Assembly: GCF_907164915.1 (NCBI RefSeq) | Contig: NC_061869.1 | Span: 44,513,771 to 44,577,770, forward strand | Length of the DNA: 64,000 nt | Source of the DNA: Impatiens glandulifera | Taxonomy: Eukaryota > Streptophyta > Magnoliopsida > Ericales > Balsaminaceae | Direction: 5' to 3' | Shown here: positions 46,949 through 58,157 of the stretch, piece after piece | How the letters are laid out: every line of letters begins with the position of its first letter | Position numbering within the stretch: position 1 is the first letter of the stretch | The notes under the pieces: model-generated | The model's input: the letters and a program-made list of their open reading frames with translations, nothing else | Database searches by the model: none | What the model was told of the DNA's origin: nothing | Translations under genes and position numbers: made by a program

Positions 46949-48430
46949 ATTATGAACAACGACTCATATTCAAGAAAAGAAAATTCCATTATGAAAATAT
47001 TTCGCGCTCAAACGTTTTGGCGAATGTTGCTTATATTTATAGGCATGGAGGCGGAAAGAACCAAAGACAGAACCGAGATAATAATCGTCCGCAATGTAAT
47101 TTTTGTCATAAAATTGGTCATCGCTCCGAAAGTTGTTTTTATAATCCATATTGTCAAATATGTAATGTACAAGGACATAGTGCTCTCGAGTGCCCTCGTT
47201 TTAATCCTTCTACAAATCCTACGACAATGTTAGTTACATCGTCTACTATTGTAGATCCCACTTTGTGTCCAGATTCAGGTGCTACCGACCATATTACTTC
47301 TGATCTTAATAATCTACATGTACATGCTCCTTATACAGGCACTCAAACTATCAAAGTCGGAAACGACCGAGATACGAAGATAGTGCTTTCTTAAGGGATT
47401 ACTCAAGGATGGACTTTATTGCGTTGAACCTACTGAAAGTTCGTTTTCAACATGTTCTAATAAACAAACATTTATTGGTATTAGATCTCCGGCTCAAATT
47501 TGGCATTCACGACTTGGACATCCTTCTAGCGTTACTACATCTTTAGTTATATCACACTTTAAATTACCAGTTTCAGGTAATAATACTATTTCTTTTTGTG
47601 GATCATGTCAATATGGGAAAGCACATAAACTACCTTTTTTAGCTTCAAAATCTACATATATGGCTCCTTTAGACCTAATTCATTTAGATGTTTGGGGACC
47701 TGCTCCTGAATTTTCATCTAATGGTTGTCGTTATTTCGTACATTTTGTGGATGATTTTAGCAAATTCACGTGGATATATCCGCTAAAGAAAAAGTTGGAT
47801 GTCTTGAATACGTTTATCAACTTTCTTCGACTTATTGAAAATTTATTTAGTCGTAAAATCAAAATATTGCAAATTGATTGGGGAGGAGAATATAGAAATT
47901 TCAAATCATTAATAGATAATCATGGTATTTTACATCGTTTATCTTGCCCACATACTAGTGAGCAAAATGGTATTGCTGAACGAAAAATTCGTCATATTAT
48001 GGAAACTGGTCTCACCTTATTGACTCATGCATCTATGCCACTACATTATTGGAGTAAAGCTTTTGAAACAGTCACATATCTAGTACTAAATTTGAAAATT
48101 GTGCTCTTGCATATACAACTGCTGATCTTTGTTGGATTCAATCTCTACTTCGTGAACTTCGAGTTTCACTTTCTTCTTCCCCGGTTCTATGGTGTGATAA
48201 TATTGGTGTCGCATTCTTATCAGCACACCCGATATTTCATGCTCGCACAAAACATATTGAAATCAATTTTCACTTTGTTCGGAAAAAAAAAAAGTTGCTC
48301 GTAAACAACTACTCATTCAGTATATTCTTACTGAAGATCATGTGGATTATATCTTCACCAAAGGTCTTTCTTCTCATCGATTTGCTCTTTTACGTAGCAA
48401 GCTCACGGTTTGTGCCTCACCTTTTCGCTT
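46949..48430 (+). pseudogene. Nested copia nucleocapsid, protease, integrase and RNase H tail
   Basis: 47017-47394 encodes two zinc knuckles (CNFCHKIGHRSESC and CQICNVQGHSALEC) and the protease site CPDSGATDHIT. 47490-47640 has the GAG-pre-integrase motif (IWHSRLGHPSSVTTSL ... CGSCQYGKAH). 47660-48060 is the integrase core (LIHLDVWGP, VDDFSKFTWIYPL, QIDWGGEYRNF, SEQNGIAERKIRH). Near 48085 the sequence jumps to the end of pol: ADLCWIQSLLRELR, LWCDNIGVAFLSA and ARTKHIEINFHFV are RNase H motifs. Stops and shifts are present. Confidence 0.85.
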
Positions 48431-48784
48431 GAAGGGGGATGATAAAATATTAAATAAATAAGAGAAATTATTTATTTATCTCCTATTAATTAGGCTAAAT
48501 ATAATAACCAATTCCTATATTTTCTCAATTTAGTTATTTCTCTATTACTATTATAAATAGATAAACTATTGTAAAGATTAAAAATTCAATCAATAATATT
48601 ATTTCAATCTTTCTCTTCAAGAACTCAATCAAATAGTTCTTGTTTATTTTATCAATTCAAGAAATCTAACTCTAAATAATCAAAAAGGGAGAAATTGATA
48701 GAAAAATTAAGTAAGTTAATTTCCAAACCGGCCACACATTACAAGTTTTGAATATTTATTCTAAATAATCAAAAAGGGAGAAAT

Positions 48785-50000
48785 TGATAGAAAAATTAAG
48801 TAAAGATTAATTTTTGGAACCGGCTAGAAAACTAAACAACTGTTAATCTTCATGTGCAGGTACTGATCAAATCGTATGAACCGGTTGGGGCATCATAAAC
48901 CGGTCGCTGAAATGCTTCGAAGAAACCTGTTCCAAGTGATCAAGTTAAAGATCAGAGGAACCGCTTTTCACTCTCTCAAGCGACCGGTCAGCAAAGACAA
49001 AAGTTCACATACCAGCCGGACCATATTGCACAAGAGACAAAACCGGAAAATTCAAACTTCTAGAGTGACGTAACATGACGAAAGAAACGTGTCTCGAAAG
49101 AATAAAAGAAGATCAGATCCGATCGGAAGCATGCGAGGAAAGCAATGATGCTTTATTGATCTGAAGTTGACAACATGAGGTGCATGTCCAACACGTGTCC
49201 AAATCTGAAAACCGATTATGTCATCTTATACTCAGAGCTGCCTGCATGACTGCCAAGTGTTGAGGAAGGTGAAGCGTGCAAGCAACCTCTCTGCACCGGC
49301 GTGACAATGATCAACCAATTTAGAGGAGAGAGAAGAAAATGACCGTTAGCTCTTCTCACCTATAAAAGGAAGACGAAATGTCTTCATTTAAAGTAGCATC
49401 AGTTGTGAATCACGGAAAACGAATCATAAAAGTAATAAGTTAGAGAGATAAACTCTTATATTCCAAACCGGTGTGTCTAAAACCGGAAGCTTTCTGTATC
49501 TTGCTGTGTTGAGTTACTGTATTACATCAAATAGTGAGTTGGTGTAACCAGCGAGTAGCGAGTTGGGCTCGACCGGCAGTGTTGTTGTAACTATAAAAGT
49601 TAGTGGAGATCCTTCTCATAACTTGACAAGAAGGGGTGACGTAGGAGGGTTTGCTCCGAACATCCATAAAAATCCTTGTCTCGTGTTCTTTCTTTCGCTT
49701 TCATTACTTACTTACTTAACCTAACCTCAAACCAATCGTACTCCGTAAACCGGTCCATTTATATCCATAAAACCGACTCCTTCTAAAACATCATCTAAAG
49801 TCGCATACGTTGCTTCAAACTGAAATAGACATTTCCGCCCTTGAACCCGGTTCAAGAGTCTGTGACAGTTTGTGTAGTGCTGAGAACGGTTTTAGTCTCT
49901 AACCGGACTATCACCAAAGTGTTGTGTGTGTTGTGTAAGCGGCCACCCTTCCTAAAACCGGAAACACCCCGGTCCTCCAAGGGCGTCCCCGATCCTAACA
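48785..50000 (+). repeat. 3' LTR of the giant copia element
   Basis: 1,216 bp, TGATAG to TAACA, preceded by the purine tract AAAAAGGGAGAAAT. Compared with the 5' LTR it differs at the first base and at C49989 (T in the 5' copy, in a CpG context). Confidence 0.95.
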
Positions 50001-50005
50001 CTATT

Positions 50006-50865
50006 CATTTCAATTTTCAACTAGTCCTACCTTAACTTTAGTGAGATCAAACTTTAACTTTATTGTACAAAATGCAATAAACCGTACAATACTTTATCTG
50101 ATCATAAACTGAATTACATAAATATCCATGAAACAAACTGAAAGACAACTGAATTTACAAACTCCCACTTAACCTAGAGATCATCTATCTCTAAAACACC
50201 CATGTTAGTAGTGTGTTCTTGAAAGATATTAGACGACAGACCCTTTGTCAAGGGATCAACTATCATGGAGTTTGTACCCAAGTGTTCTATAGAAATTTGA
50301 CCATTTTGTACCCTTTCCTTCACAACTAGGAACTTTATATCGATATGTTTTGACTTCGTCGAGCTCCTATTGTTATTCGAATATAACACAGCTGAATTAT
50401 TGTCACAAAATAACCTAAGGGGTCTTTCAATCCCTTTCAAAATACGCAGCTCAGTGACAAAATTCTTTAGCCATATTGCTTGATTTGATGCCTCATAACA
50501 TGCTACAAACTTTGATGCCATGGTGGAGGAAGCTGTAAGTCCCTGTTTGGAACTCTTTCAAGAGATCGCTCCACCAGCCAACAAGAATACATAGCCCGAA
50601 GTGGATCTTAAACTATCTTGGCATCCCGCAAAATCAGAGTCAGAATACCCAATGATCTCAAGATTATCCGACCTCTGATATGTGAGTATGTAACTTCTAG
50701 TTCTCTTTAGATATCTCGTAACCCTTTTAGCTGCCTCCTAGTGATCCAAACCTGGGTTGCTCAAATATCTTCCTAATACTCCAACTATGTACGCAATATC
50801 TGAATGCGTACAAACTTGAGCATACATTAGACTTCCAACTTCCGAAGCATATGAGGTTTTAGACT
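50006..50865 (-). pseudogene. RNase H and adjoining end of pol, split copia element
   Basis: On the minus strand 50521-50174 reads MASKFVACYEASNQAIWLKN, then LFCDNNSAVLYSNNNRSSTK and SKHIDIKF, the copia RNase H motifs. Upstream (50865-50530) are SYASEVGSLMYAQ and the DADFAGCQDS-like segment. A stop or frame change separates parts. The end continues to the CTATT target site, with the remainder at 33335-33101. Confidence 0.82.
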
Positions 50866-51900
50866 GGGTTTTCGCCCTGACCAAAGCTCATAAGAGGTTT
50901 TAGTCATTGCTTTTGTTGGCACTCTATTCAAAATGTATGTTGTAGTTTTTAGTGCTTCACCCTAGAGTGACTTTGGTAAGGATGAATGACTAACCATACT
51001 CTTCACCATATCATGTAAAGTACGATTTCGTCTTTCTGCTACACCATTCATGTTTGGAGAGCCCGGCATGGTGTACTAAGGAACGATACCACACTCCTCT
51101 AGGTATTTAGCGAAAGGCCATGGACGTTGTTCACCTGAACCGTCATACCGACCGTAGTATTCACCACCACGATCGAATTCAACTTTCTTTATCTTTTTGT
51201 TGAGTTGATTTTCAACTTCAACCTTAAATTACTTGAACACATCCAATGTTTGAGTCTTTTCTTGAATAATAAAAATGTATGCATATCTAGAGAAATCGTC
51301 TATGAATGATACGAAATATTGCTGACATTCCAAGACGGAGTCGGAAACGGCCCACAAACATCCGTATGTATCAACTCAAGTATTTATGTAGCTATATATG
51401 CATTCAATTTTCTATCTTTGGTTTGTTTTCCTGTAATACATTTAATACAAACACTAAAGTCCGTAAAATCAATAGAATTTAGAATCCCATCTGACAAAAG
51501 ACGTTCAACTCTATTTCTAGAGATGTGACCTAAGTGTTTGTGCCATAATGTACCCGAATTATTATTATTTAGCTTTCGTTTAGTACCTCTTGATTCCACA
51601 TTCAGGGTTTCATTATATAAAGAAATTGTATCAAGTAAATAAAGATTGTCATAATGCATTAATGAACCGGTTCCAACATCCGAAGTACCAATAGATAATT
51701 TAAATTGACCATTTTCAAACAAACTAGAATAATCATGTTTGTCCAAATAACGAATAGAAACCAAATTTTGTTTAAACGAAGGTACAATAAATGTATCCTT
51801 TAAGTCCAAATAGAAACCAGAACTAAGCAACAATCTAAAGTGTCCAATTGTTTCAACTTCTACCGATTTTCCATCACCCACAAAGATACGTCTTTCAACA
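50866..51900 (-). pseudogene. Protease end, pre-integrase and integrase, split copia element
   Basis: 51881-51384 (minus) carries VGDGKSVEVETIGHFRLLL and LWHKHLGHISRNRVERLLSD with CIKCITGKQT, the region after protease and the integrase zinc motif. 51330-50890 holds broken integrase core pieces ([40 protein letters not shown]). At about 50865 the sequence jumps to the pol end, so the reverse transcriptase, including the YVDD site, is missing. Confidence 0.8.
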
Positions 51901-52740
51901 TCACTTGGCTTTCGGTAGCTCAGGCATCCATGTATTGAAATACTAATGTTAGTAGTAGCACCGAAGTCTAACCAACAAGTATTTTCAGGTACTGATGCTA
52001 AATTAACTCCAGAACAAACCAGATTAAGAAATGTACCTTCCTTTTTGCGCCATGCACGATATTTAGTACAATCCTTCTTTAGATGTCCAGTCTTATTGCA
52101 AAAGAAACAGTCATTGTTAACCTTTATTTCTTTGCATTTGGACCCTGAGCAGCATCAACATTCTTCCTTTTCTTGCCCTTATCCCTAGAGGTGCTTGCTA
52201 GATGAGCACATTTTGTCCTTTCTTGCTTTAATCTCTCTTCCTCTTGAACACAATGAGAAATTAGTTCATTCAAGTTCCACGTTTCTTTCTGATAGTTAAA
52301 ACTGACCTTAAAGTGGTTGAAATAAACTGGAAGAGAAATTAGAATGATATGCACAAGTAAATCCTCATGCAAATCAAGCTTTAGTGCCTTAAGTTTTGAT
52401 ACAAGATTAGACATCTCTATGATGTACTCCCTTATATTACCATTGCCTTATACTTCATTGAAATCAAGCTCTTAAGAATTGTGCTTGTTTCAGCCTTATC
52501 GCTTTTAACAAAGCGCTTTTCAATTTCTGCAAGGTAATCTTTAACATTGGTGGTGTCTTCAGACACAGCACCCCGAACACCTCCGGAATTGCACGCTTTA
52601 TGATCATAAGACTCATGCAGTTAGAGCGTTCCCATTTCTCAAATTTAGCCTTCTCTTCAAGAGAGCTAATAACCGTAGGAGTAGTGGGTTGCTCTGTCCG
52701 TATCGTAAGGTCCATGTCCATGCAACCGAGAACTATCTGA
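51901..52740 (-). pseudogene. gag: gag, zinc knuckle and protease start, split copia element
   Basis: Minus-strand frames 52721-52464 and 52414-52124 form gag (EKAKFEKWERSNCMSLMIIK, RAIPEVFGV, then SNLVSKLKALKLDLHEDLLV and NYQKETWNLNELISHCVQEE). A zinc knuckle (CFFCNKTGHLKKDC) and the protease neighbourhood follow toward 51950. A frameshift lies near 52450. Confidence 0.8.
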
Positions 52741-53989
52741 ATGTTCTCCTTCTAATCATTAAAGTTAGAGCCATTAAGGACTGGACTGAACTTAAGTTGG
52801 CATTAATATTTGCAACATTAGCTGAAAACATAATTTAATTTTCAATCAAATTTAAAATAATCAGCAAATCCCATCCAAAATATCTAGTGCACCATTAAAT
52901 TCAAGTCTTTGGACAATGAAATTTAATTGCTAGTGATATTTTGTTGAAATAATCAAACACTAACAATAATGCATGACAAATAACAAACATTTCTTTGGAA
53001 TGATTTGATATTCTCATAACATAATCTTTATAATTGTTACGTGCTTATTATCACAGGTAATTGTGAACTTCGGTCAACTAGTAACCTTACTTTGGGCCGA
53101 TTATTTAGTCACATTAAAATTCACCATTACAAACATTCAAAATTCGAACTTAAACAAACTAAATTAGAAAGGTCACATTGGTGACATTATAACTTAACTT
53201 ATTTAATTTAAATAAAGAATAATCCGCTGAATTATTTTATAAGATTAAAACCTAAATAAAATTAAAAGAGTTCCGACTCTTTCTTATATTAATTTAAGTA
53301 AATAAATAATAATATTATTTAGAAACTTAACTATGTTAAAATAAAATCAAAGTTTTATTTTTCTTAAAATTTTATTTTCTAATAAAATAATTAAATAATA
53401 TTATTTCTTAAAAAATCCTAAATTGAATAATATTATTTTAAAAAAAATATATTATTTTTTAAAAAATCCTTAAATAATAAAAAAAAAATTCCAATAAAAT
53501 AATTATATAATATTATTTCCTAATGATCCTCAATAATAATATTATTTTTCCAAAAATCAAATACTTTACCGAAATAAAATTATTTCCTTTAAAATAGTAA
53601 TTGAAATAATATTATTTCCCCAAAAAAAATATTTTACCGAATTTTTTTTACTAAAAAATAATGAAATATTATTTAAATAGGAATTGAAATAATATTATTT
53701 TCCAAAAAAAAGTATTCATCATACATTTCAACTTACTGTTTTTCACGCTGTTAAACCGTTACCTTTCAACTTATTGCAGAACTTCAATTTTCAATTTAGG
53801 GTTTCTCTATATAACAAACTTCAAGATTATGAAACCAATGATTTATTTTTCCCTAAATTCGGGTTTTTCTATATAACAAACTTCAAGATTATGAAACCAA
53901 TGATTTATTTTTCCCTAAATTCATGACAAGAACAAGTCTCCCTAAATTCATGTATAAGAATAAGTCTTTTTAATTCAAGAACAAGTTGT
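52741..53989. other. 5' internal leader of the split copia element
   Basis: AT-rich non-coding DNA between gag and the primer-binding site. It includes local repeats of ATAATATTATTTTCCAAAAA (53400-53710) and a direct duplication of CTATATAACAAACTTCAAGA (about 53807 and 53870). No ORF was recognised. Confidence 0.5.
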
Positions 53990-54001
53990 GCTCTGATACC
54001 A
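53990..54001 (-). promoter_or_regulatory. Primer-binding site of the split copia element
   Basis: The minus strand reads TGGTATCAGAGC two bases from the right LTR. It matches initiator tRNA-Met priming and fixes the orientation. Confidence 0.93.
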
Positions 54002-54003
54002 AT

Positions 54004-54458
54004 TGTTGGAATTAATTAAAATAATTTCATAATAAACTTAAATCATAAACTATAATACCCTGGATCTTCATTCTTGTTCCTGAGATATCTTGGATCCTTA
54101 GACATGATTAGATGAGATGGTATTCCAAAAGCAGAAATCTTTTAGCCGATTTAGAGAGAGAGAGAGAGCGTGTGATAAAAATAAGTTCGTACTTATTTTT
54201 TTTATCAACCAACCTCTCTTTTATAATTTCTTCTGCCTTTTGGGGACCATAACCGTCATAACTGTCTCATTACGCTAATTTCTAATTTGACCACTCATCA
54301 AATTAGAAATACCCCATGGTATCCACAATTTAATATTTATAACAATAACGTCCTTAAGTCAAATTCCAAACATCCTTAGATCACATAATATTGACTTATT
54401 ATAATCAATGACCATATATATTAATTTAAATATATAAATATCCCTTTAAATTCTAACA
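54004..54458 (-). repeat. 5' LTR of the split copia element
   Basis: 455 bp. It pairs with 32604-33100 and is shorter by about 40 bases because of deletions after GAGATATCTTGGATCC and near 54130. Confidence 0.88.
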
Positions 54459-54463
54459 AAGAC

Positions 54464-55745
54464 ATCAAAAAGAGGATCATGGACAATAGAGAGATATCCT
54501 CCAAGTATGGTTTGAATCACTCTAGAGATACATCAAACATGGAGAATACTCTCCTCACTTTTATAAGGAGGATAAAAGGACGTTGCATCAATATGCAATC
54601 AATTACGTGTTAATAGCGGGAAAACTCTATAGACGTTCGTTTGATGGACAAAACAAGATATGTGTGGACCAATCTGATGCAATAGATCATGAATTAGGTA
54701 CAAGCACGGAAAGTGGGCCACACATTAACAAAATGACCAAAAAGAACTTTGGTTTGGATATTATTGGTAGAACATAGAGCAATAATGTGTGGCTTTTGTC
54801 AAGATGTGCCATGAATGTCAGATTTACATGAATTTGAAGAACACTCCGACTTCATTTTTATATATTATGACTTCGCAATGATCTTTCCCTACTCGTGGCA
54901 TTGATATCATTGGGAAAATCTATCCCCATGTCTCGAATGGTCAATAGTTGATTCTAGTAGCAATCGACTACTTCACCAAATGGGTAGAAACGACCTCCTA
55001 AAAAGTGTATTAAGCCATCCCATTGTTAAGTTCATACAGAATAACATTATATCACAATATGAGTACCTCAATTCATGATTTTGAACAACGACCGACACTG
55101 CCAAATAGAGGTATTTAAGGTTTTGGATAAATTCAAAATTTAACATCATAAGTCGTCACCATACCGTCCACATACCAATGAGAAAGTCGAGACGTAAAAT
55201 AAGTGTGTCATCATAATCATCAAGAAAATGACATAAAAATATAATGATTCTCACGAGAAGCTTCCTACACCTTGCGAGGTTATTGAACGACTTCCGAAAC
55301 ATCTACAAGTGAGACTCCATTCTTGTTGATTTATAATATGGATATCATGCAATTGATTGCGATCAAATTCCATACTCTTATTGTACTCCTTGAAAGTCAA
55401 GTCGTGGAGGAAAATTGAATCAAGTCTCGACATAATTAATTGACCTTGATGGAAGGCAAATAGTTAGACACTTTGTGTCACACTCAAATGCACAAAAAAA
55501 ACGCCTTCAACAAAAAGGTCGAGCCTCATCATCTCCAAGAATGAGATCTAGTACTGAAGAAGACCTGTGAGATGATAGACCTGATATTCAAACTTCACCC
55601 TGAATGTGAAGTGCATTTTGTTATTAAGAGAATCTTCTAGGGAGGAGCCACCCGACTCACCACTCTCGACAATATTGATTTCTCGGTCCCGTACAACCTC
55701 GAAACTCTCAAGAAATATTTTGCATGAAGTTACCTAAATGGGGGT
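54464..55745 (+). pseudogene. Ty3/gypsy integrase relic, right part of split pol
   Basis: Frames include HGEYSPHFYKEDKRTLHQYA and NYVLIAGKLYRRSFDGQNKI (integrase zinc-binding region), later RHCQIEVFKVLDKFKIQHHK and SSPYRPHTNEKVE (core with the ..PQTNG..E-type motif decayed), and at the end LVLKKTCEMID and FSGGA-like and LKKYFA segments typical of the gypsy integrase C-terminus. Many stops make it non-functional. Together with 32415-32603 it is one pol gene cut by the copia insertion at 32604-54458. Confidence 0.8.
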
Positions 55746-56304
55746 ACGATGTGGATATATCTTTGGATTTATGAACGACATAAAATTTTTTACATTTTTT
55801 AAAAATAAAATGAGAGTTATCTTGAAGTGTTTAAGAAAATTTCAAACAAAAGATAATAAATAATAATAATTTGAAATGAAACCCTAAGTTAGGGTAGTGT
55901 TTAAAAAAGAATAAAATAATAATAATAAATTGAAATGTATCATAATAAAACCCTAGTTCTAAAACTAGAACATTTCCAAAAAATAAATGAAAAAGAAAAA
56001 AGGAAAATTCACGAAAAATATGACTAGATTTTCAAACGACTTAAACTACGTAATGAGAAAAGAAAATATTTTTTTATCCTTATAGCTTAATTTTTTTTAA
56101 AAAAAAATGTGAGAAGCAAAAGAGAATTTTTATTAAAATAAAATGATTAAAAAATATATGAAAGGCTCAAAACAATCTCCTTTAGGATTAAATTATGAAG
56201 TGACCCTTAAAAGGACATGGGATAGATCAAACCCCAAAAGAAACATCGAACAAGAACCAAGTCAAATCGAGAGTGATGTTGGACGTATCTCACATTTCTT
56301 TCAC
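55746..56304. other. Gypsy 3' flank and start of a tandem-repeat array
   Basis: AT-rich, no gene. From about 56225 the repeat unit found on both sides of the next two elements begins (AACCAAGTCAAATCGAGAGT, GATGTTGGACGTATCTCACA). Confidence 0.5.
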
Positions 56305-56947
56305 TAAGACCAGCCGCAGCAGGGGAGTATTTGAGGGGTTATTTGGGTGTCAAAAGAGGAGGGTGGGAGGCAGCAGAGGGCAATTTTGGGTGTCAAAATT
56401 TGATACGGGTGTCAAATTTTGTTTGGCCCAATGAGAGGCTGCCATGTGGCAGGATAATATCTACTTTTGATTTTAGTTTTCTTATTTTAAAAATACATTT
56501 TAATAATGATTGATCAATAAAAAAAAAATTATATCAATATTTTTTATTTTTCACGATCTATAAATAGAGACTTGGTTTGTGTCATTTGGACACCAAAAAA
56601 TTTCAGAAATTTTCTACCATATTATCATCCTTGTTTGTATCACCTTTCTTTTAAAATCTTCAAACTCTTTCATCCTTGTTTAGAGTGTTTGTTTTCTTCT
56701 TCGTTTTAAATAATATTTGTATGTTTGATTTATCAAGTGATGAATAATATTGTTTATGGTTAAAAAAAATGAAATTATGTATATGTTTAAATGATGTGGA
56801 AGTGAGAGAAAGTGAAAAAGTAATTTTGATACCTTGAATAACACGCTGCTGTATGACATGTTAAAAAGTGGGTGTTAAAAGAGGTGTTAAGCTGACGTGG
56901 CAGGGTGTTAAATGAAAAAATTTAACACCCTGCTGTGGGTAGTCTAA
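56305..56947. mobile_element. PIF/Harbinger-type MITE (56308-56944), TSD TAA
   Basis: The left end GACCAGCCGCAGCAGGGG and the complement of the right end (GACTACCCACAGCAGGGTG) form terminal inverted repeats. TAA flanks both sides (56305-56307, 56945-56947), a 3-bp duplication typical of the Harbinger superfamily. Subterminal GGTGTCAAA and GGTGTTAAA words recur inside. 637 bp, no transposase. Confidence 0.8.
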
Positions 56948-58157
56948 CAACGTTGAAAGGATGCCATACCGAAGCGATTATGATAGTGGATGAGAATGAG
57001 GTCAAATCAAGCTAACAATGTCGGGCGGATGCCACATCGAAGCGATTATGATGTTGGATGACGGATCCTACGTTTGTTTCACTAACAACATTAGATCACT
57101 ACAACAAAACACACTTCTAACGACCTGTCAACGCATATTAAGCGTGTGTAAAAATAAAATAAAATAAAACGTTTGTCAACCTTTATACCTTTATAACTAC
57201 CTTTATTTTTTTATATAGAAACTTTATTTAATTATTCTAAATTTTAATATTTTTTGTATTTTATTTTTAAACTTTATAAATTTTTTATTTTATTATTTTA
57301 AAATAAAATTTGACTTAAAATTTTATTTGTATTAAAATTTAATTCATAATTTTAAAAAAAAAATTATAGCATTATTAAAATTTTTTATTAACATCTGTTT
57401 TTTTATTTAATTATTATTTAAATTTAATTTAATTAAATAAAAAATAATATAAACCCAAAATAAATTAATTAAACATTTTATTATTTTTAAGAATAAAAAA
57501 TTATCTTACATATATTTTAAAATTTGTAATCAGAGTTTTAAATATTTAGAAATGTCCAACAACAGTGTAGTGGAGCCTAAAAGAAGGCTAATTTTCTTTC
57601 TACACAGACCAATTCTTTCTAACTAAAAAAATCCATGGCCTAATCGGTCAGACTATCATCCTCGACTCTCAACAATCAATCGCTAAACATTCGCGCATGA
57701 GGTTAGTTACATTCTTCTCTGACCATTAGGACTTGCCTTGATCTCGTGTCATGGAAGGTTTTTGAGTGATAAATGGTTATACTTATCTGTTTTAATGATG
57801 TATTAGGGTTTATATGCGACTTATTTAGGGGTTAAATCTTCATAGAGTCGCAACATTCTTCTCCATAATCAGTTCGTCGCGCGCACAAGGTTAGTTTTAA
57901 GCCTCCCGCTATGCGCTCCCTCGCTCTCTATATACATTTCTCTTTTCTCTTCGCACAAGGTTAGTTTAACTATAATTTGATTGTTATAATTAAAAATCTT
58001 TGAACGGTCATTCTATTTCTGTGGATCTTAGTGGCATCTTGTTATTATTGCTAGTAGCTGATCTAACTATGTGAGGTTTTTGTATAGAAGTTGCTAAAAT
58101 GGATTCAAGTAGTCATAAACTTAAAATGAGTTGCATATGACTTTTGTGTTATGTCTA

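Larger units (their letters stand above)
46066..48676 (+). mobile_element. Nested 2,601-bp RT-less copia element (46071-48671), TSD CTAAA
   Basis: LTRs of 232 bp at 46071-46302 and 48440-48671 differ at about four positions. CTAAA flanks both sides (46066-46070, 48672-48676). The primer-binding site TGGTATCAGAGC is at 46303-46314 and the purine tract GAAGGGGGA at 48431-48439. Gag, protease and integrase are followed directly by the RNase H tail near 48085; the reverse transcriptase is absent. The LTR termini are TG and CT instead of TG and CA. It must have been mobilised with enzymes from another copy. Confidence 0.9.
45945..48803 (+). repeat. 89-bp tandem triplication of the PPT-LTR junction, split by an insertion
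   Basis: CGGCCACACATTACAAG starts copies at 45945, 46034 and 48729. Subtracting the nested element and its target duplication (2,606 bp) from the last interval leaves 89 bp, equal to the first. Each unit ends with a purine tract followed by TGATAGAAAAATTAAG (46001, 48696, 48785); only the last is the real 3' LTR start. The nested element sits in copy 2. Confidence 0.88.
33336..50005 (+). mobile_element. Giant 16,660-bp Ty1/copia element with accessory genes (33341-50000)
   Basis: LTRs of 1,216 bp at 33341-34556 and 48785-50000 are flanked by CTATT on both sides (33336-33340, 50001-50005). Compared by eye they differ at two positions: the first base (A versus T) and T34545 versus C49989. Internal order: primer-binding site 34559-34570, gag 34602-36464, pol 36451-39675, three accessory genes 40388-45768, a nested copia element 46071-48671, and a triplicated 89-bp segment with the polypurine tract before the 3' LTR. 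Without the nested element it is about 14.05 kb, far above the usual 5-kb copia size. It inserted near the 3' end of the minus-strand copia element. Near-identical LTRs mean a recent insertion. Confidence 0.95.
32604..54458 (-). mobile_element. Ty1/copia element, minus strand, split by the 16.66-kb insertion
   Basis: LTRs at 32604-33100 and 54004-54458 both start TGTTGGAATTAATTAAAATA and end TTTAAATTCTAACA. Flanks are GAGAC (32599-32603) and AAGAC (54459-54463), a 5-bp target duplication with one mismatch. The primer-binding site on the minus strand (53990-54001) reads TGGTATCAGAGC, so the right LTR is the 5' one. Without the 33341-50000 insertion the element is about 5.2 kb. Its gag and pol are broken and the reverse transcriptase core is missing (see 50160-52740). 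It inserted into a gypsy pol gene. Confidence 0.88.
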
